Source: Malaya genurostris
Taxonomy: Eukaryota; Arthropoda; Insecta; Diptera; Culicidae
Assembly (NCBI RefSeq): GCF_030247185.1
Contig: NC_080570.1
Location: 154,331,641-154,395,640, forward strand
Reading direction: 5' to 3'
DNA: 64,000 bases
Part shown: piece by piece, positions 1-11,571 of the stretch
Position numbering within the stretch: the first letter of the stretch is position 1
Layout: every line of letters starts with the position of its first letter
The notes under the pieces: model-generated
The model's database searches: none
Seen by the model: the letters and a program-made list of their open reading frames with translations, nothing else
Told to the model about the DNA's origin: nothing
Position numbers and translations under genes: made by a program

Positions 1-60
1 CACATGCAGATTGGTAAAAAAAGGTATCATCTCACTGCTAGGTGGATTAAACACGTTTTT
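1..60 (+). repeat. Terminal motif of a recurrent interspersed repeat
   Basis: Contains ATCTCACTGCTAGGTGGATT followed by a T run. Close variants occur at 16446, 33870 and 44430 on this strand and at 19943 and 55221 on the other. In several places the motif marks the edge of a tandem array, so it is probably the end of a repeat family whose body varies. The other end of this copy is outside the window. Confidence 0.55.
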
Positions 61-1735
61 TTTGCCTTGGTCCTCTTTTCATCTGTTTTCATTCACCGTT
101 GTTCGTAATTCGTCTTCCGAAGTAAATATTCTATGTTTGGGCTTCCATCTTTCGTCTGCCGTCCAACGTCCTTCATATTCATATACATTGTTCGATTTAC
201 TTCTTTCGTTAACCATAATTCTTTTGTTTCCGAGAAGATTAACTTCTGTAGTTTGGCTTTCATTGTTCGCTTTTCTGCTATAGTCATTCATTTTTCTTCT
301 TTCGTTCTTCAACATTCCTCATTTGTCTTTCATCTTCCGGTGTAAGTCGTTTGCCGTTCGTAATATATTTTTTCGTTTTTCGGCTTTCTCCATTGGATTT
401 TTGTATTTCATTTTTCACCATTTATCGTTCTTTTGTCGTCTTTTATTTTCCGTTTTTTGTCTATCATCCAACATTTTTCATGTTTTATCTTTCGTCTTGC
501 GTCTTGTTTTATTTTTCCTTCGTCATCCATATATCTTTTTTCATCCTCCGTAGTAAGTATTCTATCTTTTGACAATCGTCCTCTTTTTTCTTTCGTCCTC
601 CGTTGTAAGTCTTCTGTTTTTTTTTATTTTTAATTTCGTCATCAACATCTATAGTTTGATTTTCTTCATTCGTCATTCATAATTTTTTTATCGTTATTCC
701 TTTTTCTCTCTTTCGTATTTCATAGTCCGGTGTTAGTCCTCTACCTTTCTTTATCTATTTTTTCAGCTACTGTCATTAGACTTTTCTTTTTTTTCAACTC
801 TTTCATCTTTCATCTTTGTCTATCGTCGAAAATCTATCGTGAAAGACGAATTCATCTTTCGTCATCCGTCTTTCATCTTTCGTCATGCGTCTTCTTTATT
901 TATTGCTTTATTCGTTTTCCTTCTCCCGTTCTCCTTGGTAAGCCTTCTGATTGTATGTCTTTCGTCATTCAATTTTTTCTCCCGTCATTCGCTTTCCTTT
1001 GTAAGCATTCTACCTTTCGTCAATCATTTTTGTTCTTCCGTCTTCCGTTGAAGGTCTTCTGTTGTTTGGCTTTCGCTATTCATAATTTTTTCGGTTCTCG
1101 AGTTCCGTTTCTAGACCTTCGTTTTTCATTCGCCGTCTTTCGATTTTTGTCTTTTGTCATTCGTTACTCGTCATTATTCATCTTTCGATTTCAATTTTTC
1201 TTCCATTGTAGGTCCTTTGTCTTTAGTCATTCATTTTTATTCTCGCGTCTTTTGTTGTAAGACTTCTGTCGTTTGGCTTTTGTTATGCAATATACTTCTT
1301 TCATATTTCATATTTCGTCATTCAATTCTTGTCTTTCGAGTTTCGTCTTCCGTTTTTAGACTTCCGTTTATCATTTTTGTGTCATCTTTCGTTCGGTTTT
1401 GTGTTCCTTTTAGTCGTTTTTTCTGTTTTTCATCTTTCGAATGCAGATTTTCGTCCTACTGTTGTCGTTTTCAATATTTCGTCATTTTTTTTCGTCCTTC
1501 TTCTTCCACTTTTCATGTTTTTTTTCAGTTGGCTTGTCTTTCGTTATTCTTTTTTTTGTCGATCGTTTTTCGTCGTCTGTATTTTCTCGCCTTTCAAGCT
1601 TTGTGATTAAACTTTAGTCCGATGTTGCTTGTCTCTTAGGATTACGTGTTTTATATTCATTGCCTCACCTTACGTTCCTCATCTATCGTCTTTCGACTTT
1701 CCTACAGATTTCTTTTTTCGTCATTTATCCATTTT
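61..1735 (+). repeat. Pyrimidine-rich degenerate TTTCGTC tandem array
   Basis: The + strand is almost all T, C and G in variants of TTTCGTC, CTTTCATC and TTCCGTT, with very little A. Long overlapping open frames in this stretch are a by-product of the composition: they read as Phe/Ser/Val/Leu strings without domain features. The array begins directly after the terminal motif and fades into ordinary AT-rich sequence near 1740. Confidence 0.75.
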
Positions 1736-2413
1736 CATATGACTAACATAATAGCATGTACATACAGATGGAACAAAATGACGCAGAATTTTTATTTAAA
1801 ATAACAATTTGCAAAATTTTGACAATGAGACCGAAAACAATTAGTACAAGTTTGTGATTTTCTTTCGAACAATGATAAAAGCGCTGTTTGAAAATACATT
1901 CAAGTCTCTTTTCATGTGATTTCTTTTATACGTTTTTTTTTCATGTTTTTTCATGTAATTTTTAAAGCGAATTTTCTAAGTTATGCCGTTCAAAGAAAGG
2001 AACTTTTCCCCATAACTGTAGATTCCTTACCAAATCAGTAATTTTTAGTAAATTTGATGAAAATTTCTTTAGACCGGGTAGCGGATGAAATTTTTCGAAA
2101 GCTTTTACTAAGTAACCTCATTTAGTCATTTAATTCATGAATGTCGCAGTTAAAAATGTCCAGTTTTGATCACCTAATACGATAAAGCAGAGCAAACCAT
2201 TCAGACTGATTTAAACGTATGCATTAAATCAGAATAATGTTGGTATTCAAATCCTCAACCGAACATTTCAACAATAAAAAAATTAAATCACTAGAGTGTC
2301 TAAGTGAAAAACACTTCATTACCTCATTCTAATCCATATTTAAGATTGTACTCGAAAAAAGCATTCAACAAGCTTAGCTAACCTTAAAATTTGCATTTTA
2401 TGTTCATTTGCAG
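1736..2413. other. AT-rich stretch, no gene seen
   Basis: AT-rich sequence without long open frames or a recognisable repeat. It lies just upstream of the first beat-family exon and could hold promoter elements, but I see no convincing TATA/initiator pair. An acceptor-like TTTGCAG ends at 2413. Confidence 0.4.
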
Positions 2414-2892
2414 ATCCCCACATCGCTTTCGCCCGCCGACAAGGATCAGGCTGGTGAAAATTGCCGGAACGAACGAGCTCTGATAAAAAAAACACCAGAA
2501 CTTCGTTCTTACCCGCAAAATGTGAGACGAGTTGCTGAAAATTGGACACGAAAACTGTTACCACCGACCACACCTTACCTTCATACCGGATTCCGGAGGA
2601 GGGTGTGTGAGTAGGAGACATTTCTGGAAATGAAAGTAGAATCACCGGTGAACAACGGGATGTTTTCCGCTGGTGACCGTTCTTGTGTTTGTTGTTACCG
2701 GTGTGACCGGTGGCTACTGTGCGAAACAACAAGTGACGAGTAAAATCGGAAATAAGTGAGGACCTACCGGTGCGAACAACAGGAAACGTATCACCGGACC
2801 TTGCGTCTGTCCGGCGGCGGCAGTCACCGTCTCCGTCCGTCATCGTCCTGCTGCTAGGACGGCCCGGGTCGGATTTGTTAAACGGCCCGAAA
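2414..2892 (+). other. beat: Candidate 5' UTR of the beat-family gene
   Basis: GC-richer than its surroundings, with repeated ACCGGTG-like words, directly before the signal-peptide ATG. The stretch starts after TTCATTTGCAG, which could be a splice acceptor joining an upstream non-coding exon; the transcription start could equally lie inside the stretch. A 189-codon minus-strand open frame also crosses it but shows no domain features. UTR status is inferred from position. Confidence 0.35.
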
Positions 2893-2947
2893 ATGCTAAT
2901 CAAGGCCAATGTTTGGATATACGTGTTTCAACTCGTGGTGCTGAAAG
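2893..2947 (+). CDS. beat: Beat-family protein, exon 1 (signal peptide)
   Basis: The ATG opens an 18-codon stretch with a Lys near the N terminus and a hydrophobic core (VWIYVFQLVVL), typical of a short secretory signal. It runs into a strong donor, G|GTAAGG at 2948. The exon ends in phase 1, which fits exon 2 at 44708 exactly: the last G plus TT gives Val, followed by SYDVHGLESV. The composition is coding-like, and the ATG sits at a sensible distance before the first Ig domain. No other signal-peptide exon in the right phase is seen nearer to exon 2. The link across 41.8 kb rests on phase and content, not on a transcript. Confidence 0.7.
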
Positions 2948-2995
2948 GTAAGGTGATAATTGTGGGCTGGATTGCTACTTTAAATTTCTATTTTC

Positions 2996-3200
2996 TCACT
3001 CCTGCTTGTATTTAATAGTTTGTCCGCAGCTGTAAATGCCTTGCCAAATCGTAAGTTTTCTTGTGAGGTTATCGGCAAAAACGAATTTCGATATTCTGTT
3101 GAGTGAAATTCTAGCATTCTGAAAAAGTGTTGCCAGTGTTTCTAGAATCCGACGAACCGACCCACCACCGAAGCTTGGCTGGTACGGCAAAACATTCAGC
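2996..3200 (-). mobile_element. Tc1/mariner transposase fragment
   Basis: Minus-strand reading gives LTIWQGIYSCGQ, a clear relative of the mariner motif VWQAICSCG seen intact at 7447 and 47647. Only a short C-proximal piece remains and no terminal inverted repeats are visible. It lies about 50 bp into intron 1. Confidence 0.5.
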
Positions 3201-4527
3201 TCGAGTGTAGAGGGTTGGTAATTTATATTGCGTTAGAGCCGCTGGCAGTAGTTGGACTGAAAACTTTACTCATTTAGTTTTCACTCACCCGGTTGAGGTT
3301 CAGTGACTTTGGAGGCTTTGGGGCAGTTTCTGCGGCGTGGGAGTGATTTTCCAGAAAATATCATTTACGGATGATGGCTTGTGCTTCTTCACTTGTTGAT
3401 ATCAATTTACCGAGTTTGTTTGTTGTTAAGATGTCTAAATGTAACACCGCAAGGTAGGACGACGACGACGACGACTAGAGCGGTAAGCTCACACCAAACA
3501 TCAAATGGTACAATTAATGTGCTCGTTAGTGACTTGGATTCTTCCTTCCCGCAGATGTGATCCCGTTTCGAACTGCTTGAAGTCATCTTTAAACATTTCA
3601 AGCCAATTCCCAACCCACGCGACTAATTTTCCACCTTGCTGGTACGCTTGAATTCGTCGTCCTTCTCCACTGAATATTAATTAATCCATCCGAGACTTGC
3701 CATAGGCAGTGTAATTTCTCATTTTCAGCATGTTCTCATCGCTTCGACGGTTGGAGCCGAACAAAGCCCAAGCTGCGGCCAATTTTCGTGTCGGTTCGAT
3801 TGAATTATCCTTGCCTTTCGTTCGTTCGTTCGTTCCTTGGAAGCAGCGGATTCAGCGGTGGTCCTTTGTTCAAGCGATCGGCGGCTTGTCGAAGACAGCG
3901 CTATCAATTGATGGCTAATCGCGAAAATGACTTTATGATAATGACATTTCGCGGAATAGGCTCGCTGAAACTTTGAACGGGACCGCCGTTTGCTACAAGT
4001 GTATCTTCCTCGCTGGAACAATGAACCGGGCGACCGACGGGCTGGGTTGGAAACGTGACGCTAACGTGGTCGAAACGGTTCTGACGGGTGAATCGAATTA
4101 CCATCACACTAGCATCTCTCGCCCGGAAAAGTACTGCGGGGGTTGATTATTTAATCTACCGACCTATCACTTCATGTAATGGAAAATTGGAGAAAACGAC
4201 CCACAACGTTTTGGCATTGAATTGTGAATATTATTTGTTGCAACAGTTGTTTTCTGGTTTCAACTATAGCGGTTGTACACTTTTCAAATAAAAAGAATGT
4301 TCGATGCTGTTCTGAAAGCAAAACGCAATCATTATTTTTCACTAACTAAAGTTAGAAATTTCAAAGCAAAAAAATTGTAGAATATCTTTTGACTTACGTT
4401 ACTTACGAGCGCCAAAATTAAAATATACGAAACCATATTTAGAAAGAAAGCAGTTCAAACAACACACCGTACAGGTACGCTGTGTACAGTCGATTTTCGA
4501 TCTTGAAAAATCACAAATTTGCTGATA
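3201..4527. other. Single-copy-looking intron sequence
   Basis: Mixed composition without recognisable transposon proteins. It contains a GAC trinucleotide run (six units, 3458-3475) and a CGTT run around 3820. Open frames up to about 98 codons overlap on both strands and show no domain features. Intronic regulatory elements could lie here, but none can be identified by eye. Confidence 0.35.
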
Positions 4528-4583
4528 GTTCAATTCAATATGAAGTTTTTCTAAATGGATAAAAACTTCATGTTGAATTGAAC
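4528..4583. repeat. Short hairpin (23-bp arms, 10-bp loop)
   Basis: The arm at 4528-4550 is the reverse complement of 4561-4583 with one mismatch; the loop is CTAAATGGAT. It may be a minimal foldback element. Confidence 0.7.
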
Positions 4584-4624
4584 ATTATGTGCATTATTAG
4601 TCATCATGAGACTAACAACGGTTG

Positions 4625-5420
4625 ATTAATTAGGCTGCATGAAGAAACCACGAACTTTTCAGCTTACTCCAGCCATTAGGGTCAGTGCAGACCTTTCTGC
4701 CACCTGATTTTGTCCAAGATTTTTCTATAGTTGTAGCTTGTTGTTTATATTGAGAAAGTACTCTCATCACGAGAGCCAAATGCGCCTTTTTCTGTACAGC
4801 ATAAACCCCATTCGCTGTATACAATCCAAAATTTTTTTTCATAGTGATAAGATGCCAAATCAGGCCAAAATAGCGAGGGAGCGTCATAGCTGCGTAGGAA
4901 TGGCAACTATCGCTTCTTTAGACATTCTTCACGATGTATTTCTTTGTTGATCGTTCTGGTACTGATGGAGCTTTGGCTTGCTCGACCACAGCTGTATATT
5001 GCCTGCCAAATCATTTTTTTTAAAACTTGGCCTATTTCTTCGTCCTGAAATTCTCCTCTACACCGTTCCATTGCATGGCAGTATGAAAAGACATTCCGGT
5101 TAGCTGCTCAGTCTTCCAGCTCAAAAGTTTCCTCGTCAACAGAAAAATTACAATACAACTTGCGAGAGCAAGTTCTAGTCATCACATTCTGTTTATCATT
5201 ACGGTTCGGCATAGTTTTATTCATGAACGACTTTATACCTTGCCGGGGCTTGAAGTATGCACAAAAATAGACAGACATTTTTATTTTTCTAACACTGTAC
5301 GTAACGAAGAATCAGGAGGTCTCTTCTGAAACATTTGCTTCACCTTCGCGTCCTTCTGGTGGTTCCTGAGATCCGTTTTTGTTCCGCTAGAAGAATTCCG
5401 GGCTGTTCTCAAATGTGTAT
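4625..5420 (-). mobile_element. Degenerate Tc1/mariner element
   Basis: Read on the minus strand in order: KDAKVKQMFQK, VDEETFELED (the first catalytic Asp region), MIWQAIYSCG, then LPRYFGLIWHL (compare FWPDLASCH) and a C-terminal tail. Many stops and frameshifts separate the blocks, so this is an old relic. It resembles the DD37E-like copies elsewhere in the window but is far more diverged. Terminal repeats were not found. Confidence 0.65.
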
Positions 5421-5620
5421 CGAAGGATTTAAGAACTTTATGAAAAATGCTTGCAGAAAAATCTAGCTTTTTTGTAAGTATTCTTGCTGACGGATTCGAA
5501 TTCGATCTAAAAGCAACAATTTAATTTTATGGTTCTAAACACAACGTTTTGGCGCTGATGCTTTGCGTCTTCTACAGGGGAGAAAAATTCGATTATCAAA
5601 ACTTTTTCAGCTATAGGATA

Positions 5621-5666
5621 GATTTGACATTGGATATAAAGTTCACTTTATTAACATAAAGTTTCT
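5621..5666 (+). repeat. Left 46-bp direct repeat
   Basis: Matches 8181-8226 with three mismatches. The two copies enclose the LINE fragment and its nested mariner. It is either an unusually long target-site duplication or a repeat into which the block was inserted. Confidence 0.7.
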
Positions 5667-5668
5667 CT

Positions 5669-6898
5669 AACAGAAGGTTGGAAACCCTTGGTGGGACAAA
5701 GAGTGCTCAGATGCTAAACACGCGAAACAAAATGTTTTCAAGACGTTTTTAGAACGAGGAGGAGGAACTCTTCAGAATTTGAAAAAAATGTAGCTATTAG
5801 AGACATTTTGTCGAAGGTTTGTCAAGAGAAACCTCCATGAGCACTCTTTGGAATACGACAAGACGAATGAGGAATCGTAACGTAGGAAATGAGAGTGAGG
5901 AATACTCGAATCGATGGATATTTGATCTTGCGAGGAAAGTTTGTACAGATTCTGTTCCTACGCATAGCATTATTAGAGAGTCTTCGCCAAATAATGGCTC
6001 CAATGTTAGCTCCTTTTCAATGATGGAATTTTCCGTAGCACTCATGTCTTGTAATAATAACGCTCCTGGGTTGGACAGAATTAAATTCAACTTGGTGAAG
6101 AATATGCCCGACCTTGCAAAAAAGCGTTTGCTAGAATTGTTCAACAAGTTTCTTGAGCAAAATATTGTCCCACCTGACTGGAGGCAAGTGAAAGTTATCG
6201 CCATTCATAAGCCGGGGAAACCAGCTTTCAATCACAACTCATAAAGACCCATTGCAATGTTGTCCTGCATCAGAAACTTGTTCGAAAAAAATATTCTACG
6301 ACGTCTCGACACTTGGGTCGAGATGAATAGTTTGTTGTCAGACACTCAGTTTGGTTTCCGTAGAAATAAAGGGACGAATGATTGCCTTGCATTACTTTCG
6401 TCTGACATCAAAATTGCCTTCGCTCAAAACAACAAATGGCATCTGTATTTTCAGGCATTAAAGGAGCATTTGATTCAGTTTCCATTGATGTTCTTTCAGA
6501 CAAGCTCCATCAACATGGACTTCCAGCGGTTATAAATAATTATTTGCACAACCTTTTGTCAGAGAAACGCATGCATTTTTCACATGGCGATTTGGCAACA
6601 TTCAGAATTAGCTACATGGGTCTCCCGCAAGGCTCATGCTTCAGTCCGCTCCTCTATAATTTTTACGTGAATGACATTGACAGCTGTCTTGTAACCCCAT
6701 GTACACTAAGACAACTGGCAGATGATGGCGTGGTTTCAGCTACTGAATCCAAAGCTGTTGAACTGCAAAAACCATTGCAAGATACCTTAGATAACTTGTC
6801 CGTTTGGGCTGTTCATCTTGGTATCGAATTATCTGCGGAGAAAACAGAGATGGTTGTCTTTTCAAGAAAGCATGATTCCGCGCAGCTTCAGCTTCATA
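5669..6898 (+). pseudogene. LINE reverse transcriptase fragment
   Basis: A linker region (PWWDKECSDAKHAKQ), typical of the segment between endonuclease and RT in I/R1/LOA-group LINEs, leads into RT blocks: NNAPGLDRI, WRQVKVIAIHKPGK, QFGFRRNKGTNDCL, FSGIKGAFDSV, GLPQGSCFSPLLYNFYVND and LRQLADDGVVS (the ADD of the active site). It is broken by a stop after PAFNHNS near 6241 and by frameshifts near 5790 and 6440. The reading ends at QLQLH, where a mariner starts. ORF1, endonuclease and 3' end are absent. Clade within the I/R1/LOA group is not resolved by eye. Confidence 0.8.
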
Positions 6899-8178
6899 AA
6901 GACTGTCCCAGAAAGTATGGACGCACTTTGATTTCGCTGTAAATAATTCACAAGTGTTAGATATTCAAATTTTATTCGATATACTGATAATATTAGACTA
7001 CAACAACAGAATATTATTCTCAACATTTGCTACTTAGCCATTGTAGACTAGCTGGCGCATCTTCTTGCGAACGTTCCTCATTAAATTCCGTACAGACTTC
7101 TTGGCGACAAGTTTTGACACTTTTTTCCAATCTTTTTCGAACTGTTGAATGGTTTCGGCTGCCGAGACATGTTTCCTAAGATGTGCCTTCGTTAATGCCC
7201 AAAATTCTTCAATCGGTCGAAGTTGTGGGCAATTTGCTGGATTCATGTCTTTTGGGACGAAAGTGACATTTTTGGTAGTATACCATTCTACCGTTGATTT
7301 CGAGTAGTGGCAAGAAACAAGATCTGGCCAGAAGACAACAGGATCCTTGTGGCTTCGAATCATGGGTAGAAGTCGTTTTTGTAAACATTCCTTGATGTAT
7401 ATTTCGCTGTTCATTGAAGCAGTGGTGATGAAGGGTTTCGAAATCTAACCGCAACTACAAATTGCTTGCCAGACCATAGCTTTCTTACCATTTTTTTCGA
7501 TTTCAATCGATGTCTTGGACTGGTTTAACACCTGCCCTTCTTGCACCGTATAATATTGTGGTCCCTGCAAGAATTTGTAATCGAGTTTCACGTAGGTTTC
7601 GTCGTCCATGATTATGCAGTTCAAATTTCCAGCAAGAATCGTATTGTACAGCTTTCGAACTCTCGGCGCGATCGATGCTTCTTGTTTTGGACTACGTTTT
7701 GGTTGTTTCTGCTTCTTATAGGTTCGAAGATTCAAACGTTCTTTAGCACGAAGAACATTTGACTTCGAAGTGACCATTTTTGGCCACATCTCCAACTGAA
7801 ACCTCCTTCTTTTGCTCGAACGCCTTCAGTATACGTTTATCCAACTGAGAGATTTTTTTCGACCCGTTTTCGGTTTATCTTCAAAGGTGTTATCCTCACC
7901 GAACTTCCTGATTGCATTTCGCACGGCTTTTTCATTTACTCCTTCCATTTTTGCTATCTTTCTCAGTGATAGTCCGCGTTCTGTGCACCATTTGTACACA
8001 ATTTTTCGACGTTGTTCTGCTGAAAGTCCACGCAAACTAATGAAAACGAATAAACAACTGCACAAGTGGTTAGAGAAAAGTGTAAACAACAGGACGCAGC
8101 CATAAAAATTGACAGATTTTGAACCATTGCGAAATGGCAGCGATTTTTGGTTACGCCCATACTTTCTGGGACAGTCTT
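6899..8178 (-). mobile_element. DD37E mariner (ITmD37E-like), near full length
   Basis: Inverted termini starting AAGACTGTCCCAGAAAGTAT at 6899 and mirrored to 8178, with TA on both sides (6897-6898 and 8179-8180). The length of 1280 bp is normal for a Tc1/mariner. It sits at the end of the LINE RT fragment. The same TIR marks the copy at 46921, so these are two members of one family. Confidence 0.88.
7034..8035 (-). pseudogene. Transposase of the DD37E mariner, inactivated
   Basis: Order on the minus strand: helix-turn-helix N terminus (RGLSAEQRRKIVYKW), a second DNA-binding region, MDDETYVK (first Asp), VWQAICSCG, FWPDLVSCHYSK (second Asp) and LRPIEEFW (Glu). There are 37 residues between the second Asp and the Glu, the DD37E spacing. 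Damage compared with the copy at 47074: the start ATG is TTG, an indel of about 10 bp near 7850 with a compensating one near 7770, and AAG to TAG just after CSCG at 7447. All blocks stay in one frame otherwise, so decay is moderate. Confidence 0.85.
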
Positions 8179-8180
8179 TA

Positions 8181-8226
8181 GATTTGACATTCGATATAAA
8201 GTTCATTTTATCAACATAAAGTTTCT
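8181..8226 (+). repeat. Right 46-bp direct repeat
   Basis: Partner of 5621-5666, with three differences. It begins directly after the TA that ends the nested mariner. Confidence 0.7.
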
Positions 8227-8228
8227 AT

Positions 8229-9753
8229 AGACGTTCAATCAAAATGTCAATTCCTATGCCAATTTCCTATGCGGCAATTCGGTATGTAAATATGTTCTAC
8301 TCCTGCCTGAATAAATGCTGCAGTTCCGGAACTAATCGTTGCAGAGTATTGTTGCATTAGAATGGTTCACCAGTCGTACGAAGTCGGTCGGTTGGTTCGG
8401 TCGTGTAACTGAAATCAAGACGTTAATCTTGGAGTTCCCGGTGGAAACGCATAAATTACTTCCCCCACCCCCGCACTTAAACAGCTAAGATGGTGCTAAG
8501 TTTCTTCGATAGATAATTACGATAACCATCCAGTGTCTAATATTCCGTTCGGTAAGTGTTTGCCGACAAAGTTTTCCCGAGTAGCATTAATAGGCTATAT
8601 CCATGTCCTGTCATTTGAGTCGCCACGGAACCACCATTTCGCCACGGAACCGAACCAATGGTGGTGGACACAAGAACCCATATGCTGTTGCTGGTTCCGG
8701 AATTAGTTCTGCATTCCGTGGAAAGCTTATGACCGGTTCGGAGCAGATGCTCCCGCAAGGAAGTTCAGTATTTATTGGTTAGCATGTGTGTGTGTGTTTG
8801 TGAGAGCGTGTATGTTTATAGAATGACAAAAGTTTTCCCCTGGAATCCTTTGCAACCATAATCCGATGACCGTTTTTGCCGGCCCAAATTGGCGACTGTG
8901 CTTCTCCAAGTTTAGATTGCTTTACCATCCCCCACTCTAGCCCCCCTTCCCTGAGGGCACTGAAGGAATCTCCAATCAGAAATGCATTTTTCGAATATTT
9001 AAAACATGGTTGGTTTCTCCACAGAGCGAATGGGACAGCATTTGCAGTTTTTTTTTGTTGGTAAAATAAAATGCAAACTGTTGGCATTGGATAAGCAACT
9101 GGGAGGCCATTTGGAAGTGAAATAAAGGAAAAATTTATTTGTTCTGTCCGGTATAAAACATCCTAACTATTTGCTGAGGTCCGGAAGCATTCATGCAAGA
9201 TGGCTTTTCCTTGGAAAACAAACTCGACAGTCCCCTGCCGTAGTCTGGGTTCGGAATGATACCGGATGTTGTTTGGACGGAGTGATACTCCCTGAGAAAG
9301 AGCAATCATTTCTAGGGTAAAATCTATTAGGTTTTTACCACTTGTCTCCCAATATTCGAATGTTTCTGTAAAACTTCTCGAATAAATAACAAAAACCTTT
9401 CTGAGGAATTTGCACATTTTTCGGAAAAATCTTCATTCGATAGGAGAACCGGAACCACATGCAAAAGTCTCTTCCACAATCAATCGTTCATTCAACAGTT
9501 CTCTTCCAGCAATTTTCTTCCTGCTGCTGCTGCTGCTGCTGCTGACGCGGAAGTTGATGCAGAAAATCGTGTCGAACTACATTTTCTTCCGTTCATTACG
9601 GTATCGCACATCTGTTCATTAATCAACGTAATCTCGGTACCACAATCTGAGCTACAATTAGTGTAACACGAAGTAGTGCCATAGTAAATCCCAAAGAGTA
9701 ATGAAATAATGGAGTCCATAATGAAAAAAGAAAAACTTTTCATAATTACTCAC
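8229..9753. other. Intron sequence without recognised element
   Basis: Mostly single-copy in appearance. It contains a GT-rich stretch near 8785 and a (CTG)8 run at 9521-9544. Open frames of 60-100 codons occur on both strands (for example 8779-9087 minus) but have no visible domain. Confidence 0.35.
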
Positions 9754-9871
9754 TCGAACACTCGGGCGTCTTATCGCAGCCGTCCGTCGGCATGATTCGC
9801 CCCTTGCGAGCTCGGTAAGGAAACATGTAATCGCATTCTTCGATTCCTGCTTCCTGGACTGTCGATGCCAT
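9754..9871 (-). CDS. Candidate short nested exon
   Basis: On the minus strand an ATG in a good context (GGACATGG) opens 39 codons containing GIEECDYMFPYRARKGR and DGCDKTPECS. They end at a strong donor, TCGA|GTGAGT, at 9753. The acidic, Cys-containing sequence has coding-like codon use. It would be the first coding exon of a gene nested in intron 1 on the opposite strand, or a leftover transposon exon. No partner exon is found downstream and the family is not recognised. Confidence 0.22.
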
Positions 9872-9949
9872 GTCCTAGCTAGGCTGTTGCTGAGACTGAA
9901 ACTGACGGTTAGCTACCCGGGGCGAACAGAAAAAAAAATGGCTTGAGAC

Positions 9950-10374
9950 TTATCCATCAGACTGTGAGCCTTGCCGGGCAATCAAGTCGAACTGCAGTTG
10001 ATTATTATAATTCAAGCTCTTTGGAAGAGCAATCGCTTTGATGTCTTTGAATTGGTTGGCCTCCGAGACTGATTCCTAGAAATGCTCCAGTGATGCCGAC
10101 CTGTCGATCATAAGTCAGAGACTGTACTGTAAAAATTATCTACTTTAGCTCTGGAGCGCCTCGTGGCAGCCACTTAGAACCGTTCTTATTTTTGTTCTGT
10201 CGTAACGATCTTCTTAAAAATGTAAAATGGCAAAATTTTTTAGACTTCACAATAACGCTCTACAGAGTTTAATATCATCTATGGCGATTGCTTCGTAGTC
10301 TTCAAAAAAAATCACCCATCTTTAGCTCTAAACTAACTAACTAAGCTCGAATCAATCGGCCTCTGAGATTCATT
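9950..10374 (+). repeat. Jockey/CR1-like RT-core fragment repeat, unit 1
   Basis: Reads SQRLYCKNYLL then SSGAPRGSHLEPFLF, a decayed form of the RT motif SGVPQGSHLGPLLF. Related units follow at 13035-13300 and 15700-16300. The last 83 bases (10292-10374) are repeated exactly at 12952-13034. Boundaries are approximate. Confidence 0.55.
10292..10374 (+). repeat. 83-bp direct repeat, left copy
   Basis: Identical to 12952-13034 base for base as far as I can see, and it brackets the LINE at 10375-12951. The best explanation is a long target-site duplication, because the repeated sequence belongs to the surrounding repeat unit and not to the LINE. Confidence 0.85.
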
Positions 10375-10688
10375 GTCCGGCTGCTCGGCCATCCATGGAA
10401 GTTGACCATCAATGTTAACTTCCCTCTCTGAGCAGCCTAGATAGCCGTGTAGTGTCGGTAGCGGTTTCCCAACTGGCTAAGAATAACGCTACGGTCCACC
10501 TGTACCGGTGGTATAAGTCCACCAAACAGGTAAGCCGTGTGGTATCCGGCGGAATTATTTTTTACCAAGAATTGATCCACTGGTTTCCTGTTCCATGTCG
10601 TAAAAGGCCACAAAAATAGGAACTCCTAAGTCAAGGTGTATTTCCGTGCCGATGGCTGAATGGCTGCAGGAGGTTAAACATTGCAGTC

Positions 10689-11571
10689 GTGGACGGAATA
10701 TCTTGGGTTTTTCCTCAAGGTGGTGTACTATCCCCACTTTTATGGAACCTAGTCGCTGATGGTTTGTTAAGGAAACTTAATAACCTTGGATTTCCGACTT
10801 ATGGTTTTGCCGACGATTATTATATATTGATGACCGGTATAAGCATTAACACTCTCTTTGATTTAATGCAGCAAGCCCTGCGATCTGTTGAACAATGGTG
10901 TTGTCAGGTTGGATTATCTGTAAATCCGGGCAAAACATCAAATGGTGCTTTTCACTCATCGTAGGATAATTACAGGAGCTCGTCCGTTGCAGTTCTTTGG
11001 TTCAGGGGTCACTGTGGTCGATCAAGTTAAATACGTCGGGGTTATTCTTGACTCAAAACTGAATTGGTCTGCTCACATTGACTTCAGGATTGAAAGAGCT
11101 TGCATGGCTTTCGGCCAATGCAGACGAGCTTTTGGAAAATCATGGGGACTCAAACCCAGATATATTCATTGGATCTACACAACTATTGTTAGACCAATTT
11201 TAGCATATGGATGTCTTGTATGGTGGCAGAAAGGAGAAGTCGCGACAGTTCAGTCAAAGCTAAATCATCTCCAAAGGATGGTCCTAATGGCGATGACAGG
11301 AGCATTCACGACAACTCCTAATGCTGCTCTAGAGGCGCTACTGTGTATTAAACCACTACATGTGTTCCTAAAACAAGAAGCATTATCTTGTGCATGCCGT
11401 CTTAGGGTTGCAGGGCTTTGGAACGGTAACCCATTAGATTATGCTACCAGCCACACTCGCTTGTGGTCTCAGATGGTTGCGTGGGATGAGTATTTACTCG
11501 CTCCTAGTGACCTAACTCTCACATGCAGTTTTCCTTTTAAAACATTCAATGTGAGCTATCCTCTTCGTTAG
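10689..11571 (+). pseudogene. LINE RT palm and thumb, frameshifted
   Basis: FPQGGVLSPLLWNLVADGLL and YGFADDYYILM carry the RT catalytic region (FADD). A frameshift near 10950 breaks the chain just after VNPGKTS. The next frame resumes with FTHRRIITGARPLQFFGS, VKYVGVILDSKLNW and RPILAYGCLVWW, the usual post-catalytic blocks. It stops at 11571, one codon before the RNase H part, which continues in another frame. Confidence 0.82.

Noticed and set aside
11..1610. Several long overlapping open frames rich in Phe, Ser, Val and Leu
   Set aside because: They come from the pyrimidine-rich TTTCGTC array, occur in all three + frames and have no domain features.
2340..2909. 189-codon minus-strand open frame opposite the first beat exon
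   Set aside because: It has no recognisable domain and low-complexity basic composition, and it overlaps a stronger + strand exon with signal peptide and splice donor.
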